Below are positions 53,128 to 62,894 of a stretch of DNA of 64,000 bases, piece by piece. Position 1 is the stretch's first letter, and each line of letters opens with the position of its first letter. The DNA is taken from assembly GCF_030378165.1 (NCBI RefSeq), contig NZ_CP119766.1:310001-374000 (forward strand), given 5' to 3'. The notes under the pieces are model-generated. The model made no database searches, was not told the origin of the DNA, and saw only the letters and a program-made list of their open reading frames with translations. The DNA is from Flavobacterium panacagri (lineage in GTDB: Bacteria; Bacteroidota; Bacteroidia; Flavobacteriales; Flavobacteriaceae). Made by a program: the position numbers and the translations under genes.

Positions 53128-54162
53128 TTATCCTGGCATTTGAGCAACATCTTCTCCGAAAACTTCTTTTCTGATTAATGGTAAAGTTGACAGCAGTTTC
53201 TTCATCCCATCAACTCCTTGTTGTTCAGTATTATGCGAATGGTAATCTTCAATTAAAGAAACATCTTCTTCCCCTTCAGAAAAATATTGTGCATAATTTA
53301 GATCACGATTATCCGCTGGAATACGATAAAAATCTCCCATATCTTCGGCTTTTACCATCTCTTCACGAGTACATAAAGTTTCATACAATTTTTCGCCGTG
53401 ACGTGTTCCAATAATTTTTACCTCATTATCCGCATTACAGAGCTCCTTTAATGCTTGAGCTAGATCTCCAATGGTTCCTGCTGGTGCTTTATTTACGAAT
53501 AAATCTCCTGGATTACCATTTTCAAAAGCAAATAAAACTAATTCTACAGCTTCATCTAACGACATTAAAAAACGTGTCATATTAGGATCTGTAATAGTTA
53601 TTGGATTATTCTCTTTTATTTGTTTTAAAAATAGAGGAATTACTGATCCTCGTGAGGCCATAACATTTCCATATCTTGTTAAACAAACTGTAGTGTCAGT
53701 TAAGTTTCTAGACGCGGCAACTGCTACTTTTTCCATTAATGCTTTTGAAATTCCCATAGCGTTAATTGGATAGGCTGCTTTATCTGTACTTAGACAAATT
53801 ACTTTTTTAACTTTATTGGTTCCAGCTGCATCAATAACATTTTGTGTGCCTAAAACATTAGTTTTAGTTGCTTCTAATGGAAAAAACTCACATGAAGGTA
53901 CTTGTTTTAAAGCAGCAGCATGAAACACATAATCAACACCTCTCATTGCACGCTCAACGCTATTATAATCTCTTACATCTCCTATGTAAAACTTCAATTT
54001 ATCATTTTTTAGTTGATTACGCATATCGTCTTGCTTTTTCTCATCACGAGAAAAAATTCTAATTTCTTTGAAATGATCAGTATGTAAAAAACGATTTAAA
54101 ACCGCATGTCCAAAAGAACCGGTACCACCTGTAATCAGAAGTGTTCTATTTTGTATTTTCAT
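53128..54162 (-). CDS. fnlA: FnlA/WbjB-type UDP-GlcNAc 4,6-dehydratase/5-epimerase
   Basis: The first enzyme of UDP-L-FucNAc synthesis, which dehydrates UDP-GlcNAc and inverts C5 (and C3). The 344-residue SDR has the loop TGGTGSFG (11-18), LKQVPSCEFFPLEATKTNVLGT and the active segment STDKAAYPINAMGISKALMEK, with Met in place of Tyr as in WbjB/CapE. Its shorter, soluble form separates it from the CapD-type protein at 41785. It shares one base with the HisF2 gene. Confidence 0.92.
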   Translation of the reverse strand: MKIQNRTLLITGGTGSFGHAVLNRFLHTDHFKEIRIFSRDEKKQDDMRNQLKNDKLKFYIGDVRDYNSVERAMRGVDYVFHAAALKQVPSCEFFPLEATKTNVLGTQNVIDAAGTNKVKKVICLSTDKAAYPINAMGISKALMEKVAVAASRNLTDTTVCLTRYGNVMASRGSVIPLFLKQIKENNPITITDPNMTRFLMSLDEAVELVLFAFENGNPGDLFVNKAPAGTIGDLAQALKELCNADNEVKIIGTRHGEKLYETLCTREEMVKAEDMGDFYRIPADNRDLNYAQYFSEGEEDVSLIEDYHSHNTEQQGVDGMKKLLSTLPLIRKEVFGEDVAQMPG

Positions 54163-54932
54163 TACTTATTTATTTTGAAAATCTTATTTTTTTCTATTTG
54201 AGTAGGGTAATTAATTAAAACAGCTTTGTATGGACCTTTAAATACAAATAAACTTCCAGCTGCGACACCAATCACACCATGTTTATCAATAACTTTTTCA
54301 ATATCTTCCAATGAACCAGCTCCTCCTAAAACTGTCATTGGCACAGTAATTTTCTCTCTGATTTTTGAAATTAGCTCCATATCATATCCTTTCATGACAC
54401 CATCTTTATCAATCGAATTGATAACAATTTCTCCCGCTCCTAACTTTTGGGCTTCTTCGGCAAATTTAAACGGATTAATTCCTGTTGCTTTTTTTCCGTT
54501 ATGGGTGTACACTTCATAACCTCCAAGTAATTTTTTCTTAACATCTAAAACTACAATGACACTTTGGGCTCCTACACGATCTGAAATTTCAGTAATTAAA
54601 TTTGGATTTTGCAAAACAGCTGAACTTAATGCGATTTTTTCGATACCCAGACTAAAAATTTTTTGAGCTTGCTCGACAGTTTTTACACCTCCTCCATAAC
54701 ACAAGGGCATCATAGACTGACTTGCTAATCTTTCTATGAGGCTGTAATTAGGTTCTTTTCCAAGTACTGTTGCATCAATATCAAATACAGCTAATTCATC
54801 AACTGCTTTTTCATTAAAGATTTTAACTGCATTAATAGGATCACCAACATATTTTGGATTCTTAAAGTTTACTGTTTTTACTAATCCATTTTCATGAACT
54901 AATAAACTAGGAATTATTCTTGGTCTCAGCAT
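54162..54932 (-). CDS. hisF2: HisF2: ammonia-using synthase subunit of the amidino-sugar set
   Basis: A 256-residue TIM-barrel related to HisF, expected to feed ammonia from HisH2 to the amidotransferase. It starts MLRPRIIPSLLV. Histidine HisF has an Asp at position 11, and here it is Leu, so histidine synthesis is unlikely. CYGGGVKTVEQAQKI, VIVVLDVKK (second Asp kept) and TVLGGAGSLEDIEKVI follow HisF spacing. It sits 3 bases from HisH2 and belongs with the WbpG/LfnA-type enzyme, as in LPS loci that carry acetamidino sugars. Confidence 0.88.
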   Translation of the reverse strand: MLRPRIIPSLLVHENGLVKTVNFKNPKYVGDPINAVKIFNEKAVDELAVFDIDATVLGKEPNYSLIERLASQSMMPLCYGGGVKTVEQAQKIFSLGIEKIALSSAVLQNPNLITEISDRVGAQSVIVVLDVKKKLLGGYEVYTHNGKKATGINPFKFAEEAQKLGAGEIVINSIDKDGVMKGYDMELISKIREKITVPMTVLGGAGSLEDIEKVIDKHGVIGVAAGSLFVFKGPYKAVLINYPTQIEKNKIFKINK

Positions 54933-54935
54933 TGT

Positions 54936-55550
54936 TTAGAGTTTTGCAAAATTATGTAATAAGGTTTCACCATAATGATGACTTTTCTCTGGATGAAATT
55001 GAATTCCATAAATATTTTCGTGATTGGCAGCACATGCAAACTGGCCACCATAATCTGATGTCGCTAAAATATCAGCTGGATTATTACACTCAAAATAATA
55101 GGAATGTAAAAAATAAAATAAGGCATCTTTCTCTAAACCAGTAAATAAAGTGTTGAATATTGCAGGATTTACGTCATTCCATCCCATATGCGGCAATCTG
55201 GTTACTTGCTTGATCTTTGTTTCATCAAATTTTTTCACAGATGCATCAATCCACTTTAATCCTTCTGAGTTTCCTTCCTCGCTTGAATTAGCCATCATTT
55301 GCATTCCAACACAAATACCTATAACAGGTACTTTTTTAATCAATACCAATTCATCTAGTTTTTCACGCATGCCCGATTTTATAAGCTCCGACATAGCATG
55401 ATCAAAATGTCCAACACCTGGAAGAATTATTTTTTTTGCATCTTCTAAATCAGCTGCAGATTTAGCAATTTTGGTTGGCACATTAACTCTTTTATAAACA
55501 TTTACAAAAGCATTAATGTTACCCACACCATAATCAATAATTGTTATCAT
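54936..55550 (-). CDS. hisH2: HisH2: glutaminase subunit of the amidino-sugar set
   Basis: A class I glutamine amidotransferase of 204 residues that releases ammonia from glutamine. The catalytic triad is intact: C80 in GICVGMQ, and H186 and E188 in FHPEKS. It overlaps the WbpG/LfnA-type gene by 4 bases and is followed by HisF2. No histidine-synthesis gene is near, so it is the LPS paralogue. The gene order is amidotransferase, HisH2, HisF2 in the direction of transcription. Confidence 0.92.
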   Translation of the reverse strand: MITIIDYGVGNINAFVNVYKRVNVPTKIAKSAADLEDAKKIILPGVGHFDHAMSELIKSGMREKLDELVLIKKVPVIGICVGMQMMANSSEEGNSEGLKWIDASVKKFDETKIKQVTRLPHMGWNDVNPAIFNTLFTGLEKDALFYFLHSYYFECNNPADILATSDYGGQFACAANHENIYGIQFHPEKSHHYGETLLHNFAKL

Positions 55551-56680
55551 CTAAATAATCTTTTTTCAAGTCCTAATTTTTGCATCATTTTCGCACCAAA
55601 ACCTATTATTTTAATTTTATTCTTATAATCATGAAAAGTCTTATTTTCTCCTTCAAAAATTTCTTTTAATTGTTGAACACTCAAATCCAATTTATCTGCA
55701 ACATATTCAAATTCCTTTTCTAAAAAATCTTCACTTAATTCAGGCCTAGAAACTCTATCTATAGCTTCTTCTCTTGTCATTTGTCCAGTAAGAATTAAAC
55801 TTGAAAAATGAGCTCGCCTTTTTTGATAACCAAATTTACGTGGCAACCAATAATCTTCATAGAAACGAGTAAATCTTGATTCATGATGTTTATGTTGAAA
55901 GGGTTCCCAACCAAATTTTTCAATCAATAGCTTTTCTGCATCGGCTTTAATATATGGAACCAAATTCAAAGGTTTAAAAACCTTCATACCGAGAATATAA
56001 CGATAATATAGTTTATAGCTTAAAATATCAACTAAAGGAAAAGTTCTAAGTGGTCGTTTTCCAAATTTTGAATGAATATCTTTAACCAGCATAGTGTCAA
56101 TTCCTGGAAACCCACCCCATTCTTCAGGTTCTCTACAACATTCTGTTGAGAAATTCCCTCCAGTCAAAACATATTTAATTTTATTCTTTTTAGCAAATTT
56201 ATATAATCCTGAAAAAAAAGCATAGTCTTGTGGTAAATCCTGATCAGCTATTTGGGACTTAAGAAATGCTACTTGAAGATCTTTCATTTCTTCCCAATTA
56301 ATCACTTCTGTATATAAATCTAATCCAAGACCATTACATAATTTTTCAATGTTACCAACCGCCTTATCAGTATTCCACCCAGCATCGACATGAAAAAGTA
56401 ATGGTCGCAATCCCATAACTTCTTTTGCTACATAAGCCACATAAGAGCTGTCAAGCCCTCCGCTTAATCCAATTATGCAATCAAAATCTTTTCCTTTTCC
56501 TTCTTTTTTAATTTTATCTGCAATTTGCATTAATTCAGCATATCCTTTTTCGTCTGTATGCCAATTAGGCAAAATAGTTTCTATATAATTTGTATAATAG
56601 TCACTTTCTCCTTTTTCATTAAAAACAATATGAGGATCAGTGGTATCCATTATTGTTTGAGAACAAATTTTATAATTCAT
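55547..56680 (-). CDS. N-acetyl sugar amidotransferase (WbpG/LfnA/WbuX type)
   Basis: A PP-loop ATPase-type amidotransferase of 377 residues that turns an N-acetyl group into an acetamidino group using ammonia from HisH2/HisF2. It has the PP-loop SGGLDS (73-78, in CIIGLSGGLDSSYVAYVA), the YVLTGGNFSTECC segment and a basic C-terminal half. WbpG acts on UDP-ManNAc(3NAc)A, while LfnA and WbuX act on L-FucNAc. Since a complete FnlABC set is adjacent and no ManNAcA genes are seen, L-FucNAc is the better substrate guess. Confidence 0.88.
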   Translation of the reverse strand: MNYKICSQTIMDTTDPHIVFNEKGESDYYTNYIETILPNWHTDEKGYAELMQIADKIKKEGKGKDFDCIIGLSGGLDSSYVAYVAKEVMGLRPLLFHVDAGWNTDKAVGNIEKLCNGLGLDLYTEVINWEEMKDLQVAFLKSQIADQDLPQDYAFFSGLYKFAKKNKIKYVLTGGNFSTECCREPEEWGGFPGIDTMLVKDIHSKFGKRPLRTFPLVDILSYKLYYRYILGMKVFKPLNLVPYIKADAEKLLIEKFGWEPFQHKHHESRFTRFYEDYWLPRKFGYQKRRAHFSSLILTGQMTREEAIDRVSRPELSEDFLEKEFEYVADKLDLSVQQLKEIFEGENKTFHDYKNKIKIIGFGAKMMQKLGLEKRLFR

Positions 56681-56747
56681 ATACTTATCTTTTTTAATGA
56701 TTGTAATTAATATTTTTTACTTTTTGATGATAAAAAACAGACTTTTG

Positions 56748-57995
56748 TTATCTAAATAAACTTTTAATTGAAAATGTAAATCTACACAATCCTAATAATA
56801 TTAGAGGAAAAAGTAGAATTGCATAACCAGTATAAAAAATTGAAACAGTTGGAATAAATAACAACAGAATTAAAAAAAACATTGATTTTAATGGTATTAC
56901 TGCTCTATTCTTTAGTTTTATTTTTGTTGCAAGAAAATAAGAAAAACTAATTAAAAATGTCAAAATATATCCAAAATTAAAAACAAGTGGAGCTGTATAT
57001 CCATTAAAAGCACCACCATCATAATCATAGGCTTTATCTATTAGTTCTTGTGATTCTTTAACATCCCAATTAACTAACTTAAAAAAATTTAAAATTTGAT
57101 AAATATCCCTAAAAAACTGTTCCCCTCCTAAACTTTTATCAGGTGTAAATCTTTCCAATTGATACAATCCATTTGAATAACTTTGGGAAGCATAATCAAA
57201 CAAACTATAAACAATAGGATCTTTCACAATAGAATTTTCAGGAATACGATCCCCATAATAATCCATGGCTGAAAATCTAATATATGTTATAGATAAAAAT
57301 AGAACAACTATGCAAACAGATGAATACCTTATAAATTTTAAAACTTTAAACTGAATAAAATTTGGAAGTGTTTTTTTTATTAAAAAAAAATAAATGATGA
57401 ATATAAGTGTATAAGTAAATATTTGTGCTCTTGAATAAAATGCAAAACCAGACAAAAGTGACGAACTTGAAAATAAAAATGCATAAAAAGCTTCTTTTTT
57501 CTCTAAATTCCCTAGATGATAATAAAATATTGGAATAGCTAGATAACCTGCATTCTGTGTTGTATATGCATATCTAAAAACATTTGCAAAATAAGGTATT
57601 TGATCATACAAATTTAAATAAGCAGACTCCGCCTTAAATGCAGCGATATCAGGCAAATAAATCAAAACTAAGATTAAAATCAATAGATTAAGAAATAAAT
57701 TAAGAAACAAAAACCTATAAAGAATTTTTTTAAAATAAGCAAAAAAATTAACATTTATATTTTCAACTATTAAAATGTTTGCATAACTCCAGGGTTTTAT
57801 TATTAAACCAATATTTAGACAAATAAAACATGTATTAAAAATAGTTTTATATGATTTATACTCAAAAGTCCTGCCTACTAAAAATTGCATAAAAAAAGTA
57901 AAAAAAGTAAGCAAAACTAAAATTGTATATGTTGCATTGTCTTTTCTTACGAAAAGCAGTAAAAATAAAATAAGAAGAATAAAGAAAACAACCAT
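56748..57995 (-). CDS. wzy: Wzy-type O-antigen polymerase candidate
   Basis: A very hydrophobic 415-residue protein with about eleven membrane segments and one periplasmic loop (about 230-310) rich in Y, D and G, the plan of oligosaccharide repeat-unit polymerases. The N-terminus (VVFFILLILFLLLFV) is itself a membrane segment. It lies near the wzx gene and next to a WbpL-type initiation system. Sequence conservation in Wzy is poor, so the call rests on topology and context. The gene and its flanks are visibly more AT-rich than the housekeeping part. Confidence 0.75.
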   Translation of the reverse strand: MVVFFILLILFLLLFVRKDNATYTILVLLTFFTFFMQFLVGRTFEYKSYKTIFNTCFICLNIGLIIKPWSYANILIVENINVNFFAYFKKILYRFLFLNLFLNLLILILVLIYLPDIAAFKAESAYLNLYDQIPYFANVFRYAYTTQNAGYLAIPIFYYHLGNLEKKEAFYAFLFSSSSLLSGFAFYSRAQIFTYTLIFIIYFFLIKKTLPNFIQFKVLKFIRYSSVCIVVLFLSITYIRFSAMDYYGDRIPENSIVKDPIVYSLFDYASQSYSNGLYQLERFTPDKSLGGEQFFRDIYQILNFFKLVNWDVKESQELIDKAYDYDGGAFNGYTAPLVFNFGYILTFLISFSYFLATKIKLKNRAVIPLKSMFFLILLLFIPTVSIFYTGYAILLFPLILLGLCRFTFSIKSLFR

Positions 57996-58018
57996 ATAAA
58001 ATTAAAATTTCTAAGATC

Positions 58019-59185
58019 CTAAGATTTTTGTTTATTATTGAGTAAAATCATTGCTTTTTTAAACGATGGATCTTCAAAAATTGCTTCAACATTAGAAAAA
58101 TCCGATAATTTAAACGTAAATGTTCCAGCTGATTTGTAATCAAACTCTAGAAAAGAACCATGACTTATAAATAAACTTGAATTAGGAAAATGAAAAGCAT
58201 CAGTCCATTCTTCGTCAGCAAAACTAAGCAAAACTTTAAGTTTTTCCCGATTATAGACGTGTTTAGGATGCCTTTTCACTATTAATTTCGCATCAAACTT
58301 ATTTTTAAAAATTTGAGCGAATTTAATTTCAGAATCAATGAATGGTGAAGAAGAAGCCAGAAAACAAGAGGCTCTTACATTTTTATCAGAAAATATTAAA
58401 GCTGTATTTCGCAAAAGTATACTATGACTGTTCACTTTATAATAAATCTCAAAAGATTTCAAAAATTGAATATCTCTTAGCAATAACTTGTCAATTTTGC
58501 CGAATCTTGATGGAAATTTTACTGAATCATCTATGTATCCGTGTTGAACAATTACAAAATTTAAACATCCTAAATTAGAGATGATAAAAGCAAAACGTTG
58601 ATAATGATCTTCTGTTAAAACTACAACTTCAGGATTATCCGTTATATAAACAGAAAGCAAATATAATTTTAATAAATCCTTATAATTTAATAAAAAAACA
58701 AATAGATAATCAGAATTTATTATTGCATACCTAGTGAAACCTATTAAGAAAAAAAAATAATTAATTAAGCGATTTTTTTTTACTAAAAAAATTAAATTAT
58801 AAATACTGGCATTAACAAAATCATTTTGAGACAAATTAAGTTGACTAATCGCATCACTCATTATATCTCTGTAAGATTTAGAGGTTATAATTAAGTTTTT
58901 TTTACTTTTAGGTAAGGTAAAAACTCTAATTAAGCAAAAACCAAAAAATAAAACACCAATTACAAATTGTAATAAAACTACAAAAAAACACAGAGCATAT
59001 ATAAATGCAAAGTAGAAAAAACCAGGCCTTAAAAAAATTGAAGAAAATTGGAGAACTTTAAAAGGAACAAACCCTTTGGGTTTAGAAAGTTTTTCAGCTA
59101 TATGATTTTCTAATGCAATCTCATTTTTGAAACCATTATAAATTAACTTATATATTCCTAAATGATTTTTTTGATATTGACTCAT
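58019..59185 (-). CDS. Protein of unknown function, possibly a GT-B-like transferase
   Basis: A 388-residue protein that was not assigned. Residues about 50-90 are hydrophobic (two membrane segments or a hairpin), and the rest is soluble. In the second half LNFVIVQHGYIDDSVKFPSRFGKIDKLLLRD has the 'QHG' style found in capsular GT-B transferases, and AKLIVKRHPKHVYNREKL is reminiscent of their acceptor/donor-site HP-x-H. It lies between the Wzy and Wzx candidates with a 4-base overlap to Wzx, so a role in assembling the same glycan is likely. No function is claimed beyond that. Confidence 0.6.
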   Translation of the reverse strand: MSQYQKNHLGIYKLIYNGFKNEIALENHIAEKLSKPKGFVPFKVLQFSSIFLRPGFFYFAFIYALCFFVVLLQFVIGVLFFGFCLIRVFTLPKSKKNLIITSKSYRDIMSDAISQLNLSQNDFVNASIYNLIFLVKKNRLINYFFFLIGFTRYAIINSDYLFVFLLNYKDLLKLYLLSVYITDNPEVVVLTEDHYQRFAFIISNLGCLNFVIVQHGYIDDSVKFPSRFGKIDKLLLRDIQFLKSFEIYYKVNSHSILLRNTALIFSDKNVRASCFLASSSPFIDSEIKFAQIFKNKFDAKLIVKRHPKHVYNREKLKVLLSFADEEWTDAFHFPNSSLFISHGSFLEFDYKSAGTFTFKLSDFSNVEAIFEDPSFKKAMILLNNKQKS

Positions 59186-60630
59186 TTTTTTTGATTTATA
59201 TTGGCTTTAATTTTGGATAATAGTAATAGAATAGAGTTTCTTTCAGTCCAAAAAAGAATAATTGAAAGAAAAACAACTAATAGTCCTTTAATAATTAGTC
59301 CCAATAAAAAAGCATCGAAATGAAATATAAAATATAAGAATATATAAAAAGGAAGAACTGCTAATAAAGGCATTAACAAGGATTTCCATGATGTTGAATG
59401 AAGTTTCACAAAATAGGCATTAATAAACCATGCTAAAATAGTCATAATAATATATGACAATACAAAAGAGATTGCAGCACCAATTTCTCCAAATGATTTT
59501 ATCAATAAAACATTCAGCAATACATTACTAATACCACTAACAAGAATTGTTATACTCATGTATTGAGTTTTTTTTGTATATCCAAAATTTCTTATATACG
59601 CAAATGATAATTGCGAGAAAATATACCCAACTGTAAATATTGGAACCAAATATAATGACTCTGAAAATTCTTTTTTTGCCAGTAATAATCCAATTTCTTT
59701 GCCAAAACATGCAACACCAAAAGCAACTAATATTGTCAATTTAAAAATTTTTATAAAATCTTTATCTAACTGGTTATAGTTTTTAGAATTCATGTACTCA
59801 AAATAATATGGATTCCAAGCCTGATGCGTCACGCCAATGATTATATTCACAATACTACCAATTGTTAATGCTAAACTGTAAAAACCAGCATGACTTATAT
59901 TTTGAGAACTGCCTATTGCAATTTTCCCAAATTGTTCAATTATTACACCACTAAGTGCATAAGGAATTAAAGGTACAGAGTAGGTAAAAATATATTTTAT
60001 GTAAGAAACATCAAAAGACCACTTAAAAAAAGGTTTTATAAGACGAATCCAAAAAAACACAATAAATAGTCCAGCAAGAATTTGACCTAAAATTTGACCA
60101 TAGAATTTATCTTTTTTAAATAAATAAATTAATGCAATTGAAAATACAAATCCCAAAAATACCTTCACAACAGAAGATATAGCTACTTCTCTACTTTTTT
60201 TTAAAGGGCCATATATTTGTTCAAAAGTTAATCCAATGATATTTATACCTGAAATTGGTATAATTAAATAAACAACTTCTTTACGAAGCCCTACCAGATT
60301 TCCGAATTCTTCAGCAAATAAAAATAATATAAAAGCATTTATGAAAAAAAAAACTAACGATAATGTAGCCGAAGTACCTACGAATCTTTTAAAATCAAGT
60401 TCGTTTTTTTGATCAAAATAATATCTACTAACCGATCGATCTGCACTAAGAGCCATTAAACTTGCCATAATACTAACCAACCCTATGAAAATACTAACAA
60501 TACCATAGTCTTCAGTATTAAGCAACCTAGTATAAATAGGAATTGAAATAAAAGCTAAAGCACCTGTAGCCAAACTAGAAATCAGATAATTCCCACCATG
60601 CTTTAAAAATCCTACAAAATTATTTGACAT
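59182..60630 (-). CDS. wzx: Wzx-type polysaccharide flippase
   Basis: A MATE/MOP-family flippase of 482 residues that moves the undecaprenyl-linked repeat unit to the periplasmic side. It has about fourteen membrane segments starting with FLKHGGNYLISSLATGALAFISIPIYTRLLNTEDYGIVS, the family's first two segments. It is predicted to act with the Wzy candidate two genes downstream. Its start overlaps the next gene by 11 bases and it overlaps the unknown gene by 4. Confidence 0.9.
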   Translation of the reverse strand: MSNNFVGFLKHGGNYLISSLATGALAFISIPIYTRLLNTEDYGIVSIFIGLVSIMASLMALSADRSVSRYYFDQKNELDFKRFVGTSATLSLVFFFINAFILFLFAEEFGNLVGLRKEVVYLIIPISGINIIGLTFEQIYGPLKKSREVAISSVVKVFLGFVFSIALIYLFKKDKFYGQILGQILAGLFIVFFWIRLIKPFFKWSFDVSYIKYIFTYSVPLIPYALSGVIIEQFGKIAIGSSQNISHAGFYSLALTIGSIVNIIIGVTHQAWNPYYFEYMNSKNYNQLDKDFIKIFKLTILVAFGVACFGKEIGLLLAKKEFSESLYLVPIFTVGYIFSQLSFAYIRNFGYTKKTQYMSITILVSGISNVLLNVLLIKSFGEIGAAISFVLSYIIMTILAWFINAYFVKLHSTSWKSLLMPLLAVLPFYIFLYFIFHFDAFLLGLIIKGLLVVFLSIILFWTERNSILLLLSKIKANINQKK

Positions 60631-61570
60631 TGTTTAAATTACAATTGTTTAAAATATCAGTTATTGGGTTTAAATTTTTAACCTGAGATTGATTTAAATT
60701 TACCTGACGGCCTTTAGTATTTTTAAAAAAATTAAAAAGAATTTCCTTTATATTTTTAGGGATAATCTTAGAAATCCAAAATTTAAAAAATCCATTTAAT
60801 TTAATATGAGAATGCAAATAATTTGCCATAACCTTTTCAGCATAACCATTAAATGTGATTTTGTCTAGTAAACTTTGAAACTTTTCGTAGTCTCCTTGAA
60901 TTTGAGCAATTTTCATACTCTTAATTGGAACATGCTTATTACCCCAGTGCTCTTTACTACTTACCTCACGCACACCCCAAATTTCATCCATAAATTTTAT
61001 ACCACCACCATAACAAGCATACGCCCCAACAATTAATTCAATATAATTATCATTATAAAATTTAGCATCATTTATAATTTTAAATGCATTTAAAACTAAC
61101 TCTTTGTCATACATTGCCCAAAGAATTTGATAATAATTAGAAAAAAACAAATCAACATTTTTTTCAGGGTTTCCATTTATACTATTAGGGAGTTCCTGAT
61201 ACAATGGGTAATAATTTCCGTCAAAATGATCTTCGAATGAAATATATTTGCCTACAATTGTTTTGTAATTTCGATCTCCTGTAAGAACAGATAAACCTTT
61301 ATATAGTGAATCTATTACTATAAAATCATCATCTGCACAAAGTGCAGTAAAATCTGTTTTGATTCCAGATAAAGCAAATAATATTTTGCTAGCAAAATTT
61401 TTACCTGGTAAATGCAAATAATTGATATTTGGGTGTAGTTCTCCCTCATACTTCTCCAAAGATGAGTCGCAATAAACAACCTCAGCATCCAAATTTTTAA
61501 AATATTCCATGGAACGCTTTAAGTAATGATGCCTATTATGTGTTGGTATTATTAAAGTAAAATTATTCAT
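60620..61570 (-). CDS. GT2-like glycosyltransferase (TIGR00180-type domain)
   Basis: A 316-residue protein opening with NFTLIIPTHNRHHYLKRSMEYF, then ALCADDDFIVIDSLYKGLSVL (metal motif about 78-83), the TIGR00180-type pattern seen in O-antigen loci. The rest is divergent from classic GT2 enzymes. It overlaps the wzx start by 11 bases and ends 19 bases from the RfbH gene, so it is part of the same transcript. Donor and acceptor are unknown. Confidence 0.78.
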   Translation of the reverse strand: MNNFTLIIPTHNRHHYLKRSMEYFKNLDAEVVYCDSSLEKYEGELHPNINYLHLPGKNFASKILFALSGIKTDFTALCADDDFIVIDSLYKGLSVLTGDRNYKTIVGKYISFEDHFDGNYYPLYQELPNSINGNPEKNVDLFFSNYYQILWAMYDKELVLNAFKIINDAKFYNDNYIELIVGAYACYGGGIKFMDEIWGVREVSSKEHWGNKHVPIKSMKIAQIQGDYEKFQSLLDKITFNGYAEKVMANYLHSHIKLNGFFKFWISKIIPKNIKEILFNFFKNTKGRQVNLNQSQVKNLNPITDILNNCNLNNVK

Positions 61571-61589
61571 TTAATATAAATCCAATTTA

Positions 61590-62894
61590 TTATGAATTAA
61601 TATAATCTCTAATAACCTGAGCTATATAATCATAATGACTTTCATTTAAGCCTGGCCATACACCTAACCAGAAGGACTGGTTCATAATAATGTCTGTATT
61701 ACTCAAATCCCCAACAACTTTATGCTCAATATTCGCATATGCTGGCTGTCTCAACAAATTACCACCAAATAATAAACGTGTTCCAATTTTCTTTTCTTCA
61801 AGATGCTGAACCAGCATATGCCTATCCGCTGCATCTCCTTCTCTTAGTGTAAGTAAAAAGCCAAACCACGAAGGATCAGAATTTGGAGTAGGTTCAGGTA
61901 ATATAAAGACCTCTTCGAATTCTTTCATTCTCTCATAAAGCGCTGCATAATTTTCTCTTCTGCGCTGAACAAACTGATCAATCATTTTAATCTGCGATAC
62001 ACCAAAAGCGGCCTGCATATCAGTCACTTTTAAATTAAAACCTATATGAGAATAAGTATATTTATGATCGTATCCAAAAGGTAAAGTCCCTAGTTGCTGG
62101 TCAAAACGACAGCCACATGTATTATCTTTTCCAGGTTCACAATAACAATCCCTGCCCCAGTCTCTGAAACTCTCTGCTAATTTTGACAATACCGGATTAT
62201 TTATTAATACAGCACCACCTTCTCCCATGGTAATATGGTGCGCAGGATAAAATGAAAAAGTAGCAATATCTCCAAAAGTCCCCGTCTTTTTACCATTATA
62301 GGTAGCACCAAGTGAATCACAATCATCTTCAACTACCCATAAGTTATATTTTCGTGCCACACGCATGACCTCGTCTAAATCAAAAGGATTACCTAAAGAA
62401 TGGGCAATCATTATTGCTTTAGTTTTTGGACTTACAGCAGCTTCTATCATATCTGTCTTCACATTATGTGTCGCAATATCAACATCTATAAATACAGGAA
62501 TTGCTCCAAACTGTATAATTGGATTAACCGTAGTAGGGAAACCAGCTGCAACAGTAATTACCTCATCACCTGGTTTTATTGCACGAGCTCCTAATTTTGG
62601 AGATGTTAATGCGTAAAAAGCAACTAAATTCGCAGATGACCCTGAATTAACTAATAATGATCTATGTGCTCCAAAATATTTTGCAAAATCTTCTTCAAAT
62701 TGATTAGCAAAACGACCAGCTGTTAACCATCCATCCATTGCAGCATCAACACCATTTAAAATATCTTCAGCACTTATAATTTTTCCAGTTACAGGAATAT
62801 AGTCAACTCCAGGTTTTATCTCTTTTCCTATATTCTTTCCAATAAAAGGTAATAATTGTTTTTTAAGTGTATCATCAATATTTTTATATTCCAT
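61590..62894 (-). CDS. rfbH: RfbH/DdhC-type PMP-dependent 3-dehydrase (E1)
   Basis: A DegT-family protein of 434 residues of the E1 type, which removes the C3 hydroxyl of CDP-4-keto-6-deoxyglucose on the way to 3,6-dideoxyhexoses. The usual PLP lysine is replaced by His220 in [14 protein letters not shown] (214-227), the hallmark of E1. A cysteine cluster at 250, 252, 260 and 262 ([16 protein letters not shown]) lies where E1 binds its [2Fe-2S] cluster, though with different spacing. Partner genes (ddhA, ddhB, ddhD) are not visible here and may lie past the right edge. It follows the FAD oxidoreductase by 38 bases. Confidence 0.88.
   Translation of the reverse strand: MEYKNIDDTLKKQLLPFIGKNIGKEIKPGVDYIPVTGKIISAEDILNGVDAAMDGWLTAGRFANQFEEDFAKYFGAHRSLLVNSGSSANLVAFYALTSPKLGARAIKPGDEVITVAAGFPTTVNPIIQFGAIPVFIDVDIATHNVKTDMIEAAVSPKTKAIMIAHSLGNPFDLDEVMRVARKYNLWVVEDDCDSLGATYNGKKTGTFGDIATFSFYPAHHITMGEGGAVLINNPVLSKLAESFRDWGRDCYCEPGKDNTCGCRFDQQLGTLPFGYDHKYTYSHIGFNLKVTDMQAAFGVSQIKMIDQFVQRRRENYAALYERMKEFEEVFILPEPTPNSDPSWFGFLLTLREGDAADRHMLVQHLEEKKIGTRLLFGGNLLRQPAYANIEHKVVGDLSNTDIIMNQSFWLGVWPGLNESHYDYIAQVIRDYINS

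Noticed and set aside
54162..55550. HisF and HisH as histidine-synthesis enzymes
   Set aside because: HisF position 11 is Leu instead of the catalytic Asp, the neighbours are sugar enzymes, and no his genes are near; the LPS amidino-sugar role fits better.
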